From: Streptomyces mashuensis
GTDB lineage: Bacteria > Actinomycetota > Actinomycetes > Streptomycetales > Streptomycetaceae
DNA length: 64,000 nucleotides
Assembly: GCF_014654785.1 (NCBI RefSeq)
Contig: NZ_BNBD01000001.1
Location: 868,001 to 932,000 of the forward strand
Direction of reading: 5' to 3'
The translations under genes were made by a program, and so were the position numbers. Under the pieces are notes generated by a model that saw nothing but the letters and a program-made list of their open reading frames with translations, was not told the origin of the DNA and did no database searches. Shown here piece by piece: positions 1 through 10,585 of this stretch (the stretch's first letter is position 1; each line of letters starts with the position of its first letter).

Positions 1-2034
1 CACCTCCACGACCTCGTACGCGGAGGACTCCGGCGACGCGGTGCCGTCCGCCGTGAACTCCTGCGCGTCCGGGTCGCCGTACCGCTCCAGCAGCGTGCGG
101 ACGAGCGCGCGGGTGAACTCCTCCACCGACCCGGCCAGGTCGCCGGAGGCGTCGGCCTCGCCGCGGGGCAGCAGACGGGTGCCGCCGAGCGCGGCCAGGC
201 GCTCGTCGAGGAGCGTGGGGACGCGCTGGTAGGTGGCCATCCAGTTGCGGTCGCCCACGCCCAGCACCGCGTACGGCACGCCGGCGGCGGCGTCCGGCGC
301 GGCACCCTCCGTCAGCCACGTGGTGAACGCGGCCGCGTCGTCGGTGGGCCGGCCGTTGTACGACGCGGCCACGACCACCACCGGCCGGTCCGCGGGCAGC
401 GCGCCGGTGTGCGCGTCCAGCGGTGCGACGACCGCCTCGCAGCCGAGCCGCCCCGCCTCGTCGGCGAGGTCCCGCGCCAGGTCGCGGCAGGTGCCGAAGT
501 TCGAGCCGTGCAGCACCAGCAGCCCGGTGCCGCGCCGTACGCGCGCCGGCAGCCCGCCGTCACGGCCGGCGCCGCCGTCCTCCGCGCGGCCCGCCGCGGC
601 CCGCGCGCCCGGCACCGCGGAACCGCTCGCCGCACGGTCGGCGGACGTACGGCGCGCCAGCGACAACGTGAAGCCGTCCGGCTTGAGCGTGAGCGTCTCC
701 TTCACGCGCAGCCGGTACGCGGCGGTGTCGAGGAAGCGGTAGCGGTGCACCAGCAGACCCAGCAGCAGCGTCGCCTCGTGCAGCGCGAACTGCCGCCCGA
801 TGCACGCCCGCTCGCCGGTGCCGAACGGCTTGTACGCGTGCGGGGAGCGCGCCGCCTCCGCCGCCGGCGCGAACCGGGTGGGGTCGAACAGCTCGACGTT
901 GTCGCCCCACACCGGGTCGCGGTGCAGCATCGGCGTCAGCACCGTGACGCCCTCCCCGGCCCGCAGCGGGTAGCGGCCGCCCAGCAGGGTGTCCTCGCGG
1001 GCCTCGCGCCCGAACGCGGCCGCCGTGGGCCACAGTCGCAGCGCCTCGTTGATCACCTGCCGGGTCCAGCGCAGCCGGCCGATGTCCTCGAACGCGGGCT
1101 CGGGATCGGCGACGTCGCCCCACAGCTCGTCGGCCTCCCGCTGCGCCAGCCGCAGCGCCACGGGGTTCTTCAGCAGGTAGTACAGGGCGAACGACAGCGC
1201 GCCGGAGGTGGTCTCGTGACCGGCGATGAGGAAGGTGATGACCTGGTTGCGGATGTTCGCCGCGCTCAGGGGGCGGCCGTCCGAGGGGTGGGGGACGCCC
1301 AGCATCAGGCCGAGCAGGTCGTCGGTGCGGGTGTCGCCGGACGCCTGCCGGGCGCTGATCACCTCGTCCACGACGCCGGCCAGGAACGCCGCGTCGGCGT
1401 GGAACGCCGCGTCGCGTGCCGAGTGGTCGAGCTCCGGGTCCCGGCCCAGCTTGGTCATCGCCCAGTCCAGGCAGCGCACCATGGACGCCACGAAGGGGTG
1501 CGGCTCGCCACCCCGGTCGAACGAGCGGAAGTCGTAGCCGAAACCGGTCAGCCCGATCGTGTCGAGCGTCATCCGGGTCATGTCCTCGGCCACGTCGACC
1601 GGGGTGCCCTCGGCCAGGTGCCGGTCCCAGGCACCGATCAGCCGGCGGGCCACGGTCAGCATGGCCGGGTGGTAGGCGCGCATCGAGCCCAGGGCGAAGG
1701 CCGGCAACAGGATGTCGTGGGCGCGGGCCCAGTCCGGCTCGTCGTTGTAAGCGGTGAACAGCCCGTCCGCGGTGAACTCGCGGACGTTCTCCAGGGCCGG
1801 CCCCACGTGCTTGGCGAAACGGTCCTCGTCGGCCAGCTCGGCCACCAGGTCGAGGGAGGTGACGAAGAGCCGCTCGTTGCCGTGCTGCCGGCGGCGGAAC
1901 ACCGGGCCGTGCTCGCGGGCCAGGTCCATGGCCTGCTGGAGGGGGGTGTCGGTCGCCCCGTTGGCCGAACGGCACGAAGGTGTGACGTCGACGACCGGGA
2001 CGGCGGCCGTGCGGGTGGGTGTCGCAAGGGTCAT
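1..2034 (-). CDS. Bifunctional cytochrome P450/NADPH-P450 reductase, CYP102 type (partial)
   Basis: The frame runs from ATG at 2034 to the window edge without a stop, giving 678 visible residues. The heme domain carries AGHETTSG in the I helix (about residues 271-278), EALR as the ExxR motif and FGTGERACIG around the heme cysteine. All three closely match P450 BM3. From about residue 500 a flavodoxin-like FMN domain follows, with LHGSNFGTCRDLA, ASYNGRPTDDAAAF and GVGDRNWMATYQ, again BM3-like. The FAD/NADPH part lies outside the window. Family members hydroxylate medium- to long-chain fatty acids with NADPH and need no separate redox partner. The substrate here is unknown. A PAS-LuxR regulator is divergent, 128 bp away, and could control it. 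Confidence 0.95.
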   Translation of the reverse strand, partial: MTLATPTRTAAVPVVDVTPSCRSANGATDTPLQQAMDLAREHGPVFRRRQHGNERLFVTSLDLVAELADEDRFAKHVGPALENVREFTADGLFTAYNDEPDWARAHDILLPAFALGSMRAYHPAMLTVARRLIGAWDRHLAEGTPVDVAEDMTRMTLDTIGLTGFGYDFRSFDRGGEPHPFVASMVRCLDWAMTKLGRDPELDHSARDAAFHADAAFLAGVVDEVISARQASGDTRTDDLLGLMLGVPHPSDGRPLSAANIRNQVITFLIAGHETTSGALSFALYYLLKNPVALRLAQREADELWGDVADPEPAFEDIGRLRWTRQVINEALRLWPTAAAFGREAREDTLLGGRYPLRAGEGVTVLTPMLHRDPVWGDNVELFDPTRFAPAAEAARSPHAYKPFGTGERACIGRQFALHEATLLLGLLVHRYRFLDTAAYRLRVKETLTLKPDGFTLSLARRTSADRAASGSAVPGARAAAGRAEDGGAGRDGGLPARVRRGTGLLVLHGSNFGTCRDLARDLADEAGRLGCEAVVAPLDAHTGALPADRPVVVVAASYNGRPTDDAAAFTTWLTEGAAPDAAAGVPYAVLGVGDRNWMATYQRVPTLLDERLAALGGTRLLPRGEADASGDLAGSVEEFTRALVRTLLERYGDPDAQEFTADGTASPESSAYEVVEV

Positions 2035-2162
2035 GCGTCTCAGGGTCGCCGCCCCGCGGCGCTCCGCCGGACCGGCGGACTGCATGATTGTGTAGCGGTG
2101 CCCGGCGTGTCGGCCTTGCGCCGCGACCGAGGACCGTACTGGCGGTAAGGGGGGCGGGGGCG

Positions 2163-2840
2163 GTGCGCGACGCGGAACCGGAGAGACGTGAGGGGCCCGA
2201 GGGGTGCGGGGAACACGTCATGTGGCGCAACTACTTCCTCATGCTGCTCGACCGGCTCCCCACGCCGGTCGCCATCTGCCGCGCCGACGGCACGATCACC
2301 GTGGTCAACCCCGCCATGGCCGCGGAGTGGGGCATGCCGCCCGGCCGCGTGCGGGGCCACCACCTCCTCGACCTGTTCCGCCCCGCCGACAGCGCCGCCG
2401 GGCAGCTGGGCCGCCTCGCCGAGGCGCTGCGCCTCAACCGCCGCTCCCGGTACACCATCCCCGTCCGCTGGCCCGCGGGCGGGGCGGACGGGGACGGCGG
2501 TGCGGAACGCCGGGGCGAGCTCGTCGTGGAGCCGGTCGGCGAACCGTCGCCCACGCACCCCGCGCTGCTGACGGTCCTGCGGCCGGCGGACGACGCGCCC
2601 GCCCGTCCGCCCGAGGCCGAGGTCGGGCCCCTGGAGGCCCGCATCCTCGCGCTGGTGGCCGCCGGTGCCACGACGGCCGCCGTCGGCAAGGCGGTGGGCC
2701 TGACGCCCGACGGCGTCAACTACCATCTGGGCCGCCTCAGCCGCCGCTGGCGCGTCCGCAACCGTACGGCGCTGGTGGCGCGGGCGTACGTGCTCGGCGT
2801 GCTCGACCCCGCGAGCTGGCCGCCCGCCCCCCGCGCCTGA
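2163..2840 (+). CDS. PAS domain regulator with LuxR-type helix-turn-helix
   Basis: This 225-residue protein has a PAS-like sensor (about residues 20-145, starting near MWRNYFLMLLDRL and including ADGTITVVNPAM). A C-terminal LuxR-like helix-turn-helix follows (about 160-215, with GVNYHLGRLSRRW). GTG at 2163 was chosen because AAGGGGGGCGGGGG lies just upstream; ATG at 2220 is an alternative that begins exactly at the PAS domain. There is no receiver domain, so it probably senses a ligand or redox state directly rather than acting as a classical response regulator. It is divergent from the P450-reductase gene, so regulation of that gene is a reasonable inference, but no operator was recognised. 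Confidence 0.75.
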   Translation: MRDAEPERREGPEGCGEHVMWRNYFLMLLDRLPTPVAICRADGTITVVNPAMAAEWGMPPGRVRGHHLLDLFRPADSAAGQLGRLAEALRLNRRSRYTIPVRWPAGGADGDGGAERRGELVVEPVGEPSPTHPALLTVLRPADDAPARPPEAEVGPLEARILALVAAGATTAAVGKAVGLTPDGVNYHLGRLSRRWRVRNRTALVARAYVLGVLDPASWPPAPRA

Positions 2841-2847
2841 CGCCCTG

Positions 2848-3627
2848 TCAGGAAGCGGGGATCGCCGTCACGACGCCGCCGTCCACCAGGAGGTCGGCGC
2901 CGTTGACGAAGGACGCCGCGTCCGAGGCCAGGTAGGCCACCGCCTGCGCCACCTCCTCGGGCGTGCCCACCCGGCCCAGCACCGACTGGCGGGCACTGTC
3001 CGCGCGGGCCTCGTCCGTGGTGACGTTCTCGTGGTACATCTCGGTCTCGATGTAGCCGGGGCTCACCGAGTTCACCCGGATCCGGCGGCCGGCCAGGTCG
3101 GCGGCCAGCGTCCTGGTCAGGCTGCCCACCGCGGCCTTCGACGCCGCGTAGACGGAGCCCGTGGGCAGGCCGCGGTGCATCGTCCAGGACGCGTTGACGA
3201 CGATCGCACCGCCGTCGCGCAGCAGCGGCAGCGAGCGCTGCACGGTGTAGAGGACGCCCTTGACGTTCACGTCGAGGACGAGGTCGACGTCCTCCTCCGT
3301 GAACTCCTCCACCGGCTTGAACACGCCGACGCCGGCGTTGGCGAACACCACGTCCAGGTGGCCGAACCGCTCACGGACCGCCTCCATCACCCGGTCCAGG
3401 TCGGCGGGGCGCGCGACGTCGGCGGGCACGGTCAGCACCCGGCCGGGCGCGCCGAGCCGCGCGGCGGCGTCCTCCAGCCGGCCGGCGCGGCGGCCGGTGA
3501 GGACGACGTTCGCGCCCTCGGCGAGGAAGAGTTCGGCGGCGGCGTACCCCATGCCGGAGGCGCCACCGGTGATCAGGACGGTCCTGCCGGCGAAACGGGC
3601 GGAGCTGTTCGTGGTGTCGTGGGTCAT
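2848..3627 (-). CDS. SDR-family NAD(P)-dependent oxidoreductase
   Basis: A 259-residue classical short-chain dehydrogenase. It shows the Rossmann motif TGGASGMG near residue 22, NAG in FANAGVGV, the catalytic Ser in NASWTM, and YAASK as the catalytic Tyr-Lys pair. The C-terminal end (DLLVDGGVV) is the usual family end. The ATG at 3627 gives the normal family length. It is convergent with the PAS-LuxR gene, whose stop lies 8 bp away. It faces away from the MFS exporter, about 190 bp upstream. The substrate cannot be assigned from sequence; sugar, steroid or keto-acyl substrates are all possible. Confidence 0.9.
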   Translation of the reverse strand: MTHDTTNSSARFAGRTVLITGGASGMGYAAAELFLAEGANVVLTGRRAGRLEDAAARLGAPGRVLTVPADVARPADLDRVMEAVRERFGHLDVVFANAGVGVFKPVEEFTEEDVDLVLDVNVKGVLYTVQRSLPLLRDGGAIVVNASWTMHRGLPTGSVYAASKAAVGSLTRTLAADLAGRRIRVNSVSPGYIETEMYHENVTTDEARADSARQSVLGRVGTPEEVAQAVAYLASDAASFVNGADLLVDGGVVTAIPAS

Positions 3628-3763
3628 GACGTGATCGTGTCCCGCCCCGCACGGCCGTGGAGAGAGCCCGCCACCGGTGGTGTCCCCACCACCAGGCAGA
3701 AGGCCGGGTGGACACCGCCCCGCACTGACGCCCACGCCATTCACAACCCGCATGCGTGAATAG

Positions 3764-7426
<3,663 letters not shown>

Positions 7427-7450
7427 CGCCTCGCCCGACCGGGCGTACAG

Positions 7451-7494
7451 ACGGGTGTGCCCCGGCCGGCGGTTGCCGGCCGGGGCACACCCGT
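7451..7494. terminator. Bidirectional intrinsic terminator
   Basis: A perfect 20-bp inverted repeat, left arm ACGGGTGTGCCCCGGCCGGC, with a GGTT loop. It sits between the convergent isocitrate dehydrogenase and DUF4190 genes. There is no clear U-tract, as is common in Streptomyces. Confidence 0.85.
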
Positions 7495-7508
7495 GCCTGT
7501 GGGGGGTG

Positions 7509-7976
7509 TCAGCTGGTGGCGCTGCCCAGCCCGATGACGCTCGCGAAGAAGATGAAGAGCACCAGCGGGATCAGCACCGTGGCGACGATGCCGCAGATCA
7601 GGCCGCCGGTCGCGGCGCCCTTGTTCGTGGCCTCGCCGCGGTTGGCCTTGCCGCGGCCCAGCGCGCCGAAGATGATCGCGAGGATGCCGAGGATGACGCC
7701 GACGAACCAGAAGATCAGCGTGAAGTCCAGGACCACGCCGATGATGCCGCAGACCAGGCCCGCGGTGCCGAGGCCGTTGCTCGGCTGCATGCCCATGGCG
7801 TAGCCGGGGGCGGCGGGGTAGCCCGGTGCCGCGTACGGCTGCTGGACGGGGGGAGCGGCCGGATAGGCGGGGCCGGCGCTCGGGTAGCCGTACCCCGGCT
7901 GCGGGGGCGCCTGCGGCGGCTGCGGCGGTGGGGCGGGCTGCCCCGAGCCGTACGGATTCTGGTAGTAGTCGGACAT
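7509..7976 (-). CDS. DUF4190-type membrane protein with Pro/Tyr-rich N-terminus
   Basis: 155 residues. The first 65 are a low-complexity Pro/Gln/Tyr/Gly-rich cytoplasmic tail. Two long hydrophobic segments follow (about 70-105 and 122-150), separated by GRGKANRGEATNKGAATGG. This loop between two helices is typical of DUF4190 proteins. ATG 7976 was chosen because AGGAGGGG lies at proper spacing; the in-frame ATG at 7985 would abut it directly. The function of the family is unknown. In actinobacteria such proteins are often abundant membrane proteins near housekeeping genes. Confidence 0.8.
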   Translation of the reverse strand: MSDYYQNPYGSGQPAPPPQPPQAPPQPGYGYPSAGPAYPAAPPVQQPYAAPGYPAAPGYAMGMQPSNGLGTAGLVCGIIGVVLDFTLIFWFVGVILGILAIIFGALGRGKANRGEATNKGAATGGLICGIVATVLIPLVLFIFFASVIGLGSATS

Positions 7977-8099
7977 TCCGAACATCCCCTCCTGTGGCAT
8001 GTGCCGGGCAATCCTATGGGTACGGATCACGCCACGGCAGCCGGGTTGTCCGCCGGACCCCGGGGCGCGGTGGAGGGGAGGGCCGCGCCCGGGGCGGGC

Positions 8100-8465
8100 T
8101 CAGGCGCGGACGAGCTCCGACCTGAGCACGACCGCGGCGCTGTGGTCGCGGTCCTTCGTGGCGGTCAGCAGGGTCAGCGGCCCGTGCCGGGCCTCCTCCT
8201 GGAGGTGCCGCAGGGCCTCGGAGTGCCGGGCGTCGTGCAGTTCGGCGCGGTAGCGGCGGTCGAACTCCTCGAACTTCACGGGGTCGTGCCCGTACCACTC
8301 GCGCAGCTCCGTCGAGGGCGCGACGTCCTTGCACCACTCGTCGAGACGGGCCTCGTCCTTGGCCACGCCGCGGGGCCAGATCCGGTCGACCAGCACACGG
8401 CGGCCGTCACCCTGGGTGGCGGGCTCGTAGATCCTGCGGACGTGGACGCGTCGTCCCTGAGCCAT
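8100..8465 (-). CDS. DUF488 family protein
   Basis: 121 residues with the hallmark DUF488 features: VHVRRIYEP near the start, RVLVDRIWPRG, and a C-terminal TLLTATKDRDHSAAVVL segment. The family has no established biochemical role. AGGAGGCGAAAAG precedes ATG 8465. It lies 25 bp downstream of the CbiX-like gene on the same strand, so it may be the last gene of that transcript. A GC-rich imperfect inverted repeat at about 8068-8099 could end it. Confidence 0.85.
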   Translation of the reverse strand: MAQGRRVHVRRIYEPATQGDGRRVLVDRIWPRGVAKDEARLDEWCKDVAPSTELREWYGHDPVKFEEFDRRYRAELHDARHSEALRHLQEEARHGPLTLLTATKDRDHSAAVVLRSELVRA

Positions 8466-8490
8466 CTCTTTTCGCCTCCTCCCGTCCACG

Positions 8491-9240
8491 CTACCGCGCG
8501 GCGACGGCGCCTGCCGTGCGGGCGCGGGCGGCGTCGTAACGGCGCAGCACCAGGCGCGCCACCGCCTCGTGCGCGCCCAGCGGAGCGGACACGAGCGCAT
8601 TGCCGGGGCCCGCCGCCGCGGCCGCGCGCCGGGCGAAGTCGCCGGGCGCCAGCAGGTACGGAGCGACCGCGACCGGCCCGTGGCCCTGCTGCCGCAGCGC
8701 GGCCACCGCCTCGGCCGGGCTTGGCGAGCCGCCGAGGAACGCCGGCACCACCGGCCGTCCCAGGTGGCCTGCCAGCTGCGCGGCGGCCGTCGCCACCGCG
8801 GTCCGCGCACCCGGCTCGCGCGAGGCCGCCGCGGCCAGCACCACCGCGCCCCGCCCGGCCCAGCCCGCTTCCCGCAACCGGTCCGCCAGGGCGCCGGCCA
8901 GCAACGGGTCGGGGCCCAGGGGAGCGGCGGTACGGATCAGGGGCCGCCGCCCGGCGCGCCGCACGGCCGCCGGGATATCCGTCCGCACGTGGTAGCCGGG
9001 CCCGAGCAGCAGCGGCACCACCACGGCCGGCCCCGTCACGTGCTCCAGCACCTCGTCCAGCCCGGGCAGCGCGGGTCCCACGAAGCCGCACACGACCGGT
9101 GTCCCGGGCCGCAGGGCCCGCACGCGGTCCAGCACCTGCGCGACGGTCCGCAGCCCGGCGGGGTCCCGGGTGCCGTGGGCGACGGCCACGAGGACGGGCG
9201 GGGCGGACCCGGCGGCCCCCGGGCCGGCGAACGGGCTCAT
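8491..9240 (-). CDS. Sirohydrochlorin chelatase, CbiX/SirB-like
   Basis: A 249-residue class II chelatase. VLVAVAHGTRDPAG near residue 15 contains the catalytic His of the first domain. PLLLGPGYHVRTDIP carries the second conserved metal-site His motif. VAPYLLAPGDFARR is the corresponding motif of a second CbiX-like half. These enzymes insert Fe2+ (or Co2+) into sirohydrochlorin. Because the divergent operon encodes a siroheme-dependent nitrite reductase, ferrochelation to siroheme is the likelier role. Its start overlaps the stop of the HemD-like gene (ATGA), so the two are translationally coupled. The same gene pair sits beside nitrate genes in Mycobacterium (Rv0259c/Rv0260c, recalled). Confidence 0.88.
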   Translation of the reverse strand: MSPFAGPGAAGSAPPVLVAVAHGTRDPAGLRTVAQVLDRVRALRPGTPVVCGFVGPALPGLDEVLEHVTGPAVVVPLLLGPGYHVRTDIPAAVRRAGRRPLIRTAAPLGPDPLLAGALADRLREAGWAGRGAVVLAAAASREPGARTAVATAAAQLAGHLGRPVVPAFLGGSPSPAEAVAALRQQGHGPVAVAPYLLAPGDFARRAAAAAGPGNALVSAPLGAHEAVARLVLRRYDAARARTAGAVAAR

Positions 9241-10394
9241 CGCGCCCCCGCCAGGCAGTAACCCCGCTTCGGCACCGTGCGGACGAGCGCCGCGCGGGGG
9301 CCCAGGGACTTGCGGAGGCGGGCCACGGTCACCTCGACCGCGTGGCCGTCGCCGCGGCCGTCCGGCCAGGCGCGGTGCAGGAGTTCCGTACGGCTCAGCA
9401 CCCGGCCGGCCGCCTCGGCCAGGGTCCGCAGGACGGCCGCCTGGAGCGGGGGCAGCCACACCGGGGCGTCCTCGCCCAGCAACGCGTTGCCCTGGAGCAC
9501 CACCGGGCCCAGGTCGCGGCGGGCGTGCTGCGGCAGGACGTGTTCCAGGGCCCGGACGAGCGAGCCGAGGCGGCCCCGCTCGGGCACGTGCGCCGGGACG
9601 CCCGCCTCCCGCAGCGGCTGCGCGCACAGCGTGCCGACGCAGAACGCCGGGACGTCCCGGCGCAGCGCGGCCAGCAGCCGTTCGCGCAGGCCGGCCGAGG
9701 CCGCCGCCTCCAGCAGCGCCACCGCCGCGGGTGCGCTGGTGAAGGTCACGGCGTGCACCTCGCGCCGCACCGCGCCCTCCACGAGGCGGCGCAGCGCGGC
9801 GGGGTCCTCGGGCGGGCCCCAGCGGTAGACGGGTACCTCGATCACCTCCGCGCCCCGCTCGCGCAGTGCCGCGCCGACGTGTTCCAGGGGTGCCCCGTGC
9901 TCCTGCACCGCCACCCGGCGGCCGCGCAGGTCGCGGGCGAGCAGCCAGGCCAGCAGCTCCTGGCTGGCCTCGGTGGAGGGGGAGAACGCCTCGGCGAGGC
10001 CGCTGGCGCGGACCGCGCCGGTGGCCTTGGGGCCGCGGCTGACGACGGTGGCCGTGCGGCACGCGCGCAGCAACGGCTCGGCCAGGCCCCAGCCCTCGGC
10101 CGCGCTCATCCAGCCGCGCCAGCCCACGCCCGTGGTGGCGATGACGTAGTCGGGCGGTGTGGCGGCGCAGCGTTCCGTGGCGTGCCGCAGCGCGGTGTCG
10201 TCGCCGAGCGGCACCATGCGCAGCGCGGGCGCCTCCAGCACACGCGCCCCACGGCGCGTCAGCAGTGCCACCAGTTCCTCGCGGCGGCGCGCGGCCGTCA
10301 CCCCGACGGTGAAGCCGGTCAGCGGACCCACCGTGCCGTGCCGTTCGTCGTGGGTCGTCGGCCGGGTCGTCCCGGTCCTGCTCGTCGTGCCCAT
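9237..10394 (-). CDS. Uroporphyrinogen-III synthase-like protein with C-terminal winged-helix DNA-binding domain
   Basis: 385 residues. The N-terminal two-thirds has HemD fold features (LTGFTVGVTAARRREELVAL, YVIATTGVGWRGW, VAVQEHGAPLEHV, AVTFTSAPAAVALLEAA). The last 80 residues form an OmpR/PhoB-type winged helix (LLHRAWPDGRGDGHAVEVTV, RLRKSLGP, VRTVPKRGYCL). This architecture suggests either a bifunctional enzyme-regulator or a HemD-derived tetrapyrrole sensor. It is divergently transcribed from the nitrate/nitrite operon, 191 bp away, and coupled to the siroheme chelatase gene. Control of nas genes is therefore a fair inference. ATG 10394 has GGGAG about 11 nt upstream. Confidence 0.88.
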   Translation of the reverse strand: MGTTSRTGTTRPTTHDERHGTVGPLTGFTVGVTAARRREELVALLTRRGARVLEAPALRMVPLGDDTALRHATERCAATPPDYVIATTGVGWRGWMSAAEGWGLAEPLLRACRTATVVSRGPKATGAVRASGLAEAFSPSTEASQELLAWLLARDLRGRRVAVQEHGAPLEHVGAALRERGAEVIEVPVYRWGPPEDPAALRRLVEGAVRREVHAVTFTSAPAAVALLEAAASAGLRERLLAALRRDVPAFCVGTLCAQPLREAGVPAHVPERGRLGSLVRALEHVLPQHARRDLGPVVLQGNALLGEDAPVWLPPLQAAVLRTLAEAAGRVLSRTELLHRAWPDGRGDGHAVEVTVARLRKSLGPRAALVRTVPKRGYCLAGAR

Positions 10395-10416
10395 GGAGGC
10401 AGGCTCCCGCCGTCTT

Positions 10417-10485
10417 GTTACCGGCTGGTTGCGTTCAGGTGAGGTCCCGGTCAGCGCTGCCGCCCCCGTGTTACGGCCGGGTGCA
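10417..10485. promoter_or_regulatory. Possible GlnR-type operator sites in nas/hemD intergenic region
   Basis: GTTAC-n6-GTTGC at 10417-10432 and GTTAC-n6-GTGCA at 10470-10485. Both keep the AC-n9-AC spacing of actinobacterial GlnR boxes when read on the minus strand. They lie between the divergent regulator gene and the nitrate reductase gene, where nitrogen control is expected. The match is partial and no weight matrix was run. Confidence 0.4.
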
Positions 10486-10585
10486 CCGCGCCTCACCGCG
10501 GAGCTGCGGCGCGGTGAGGAATCCGTACCGCCGCCGCAACGAGAAGGAACCGGTGCCGTAACGGCTTCGGCCCAGGCTCACTGCC

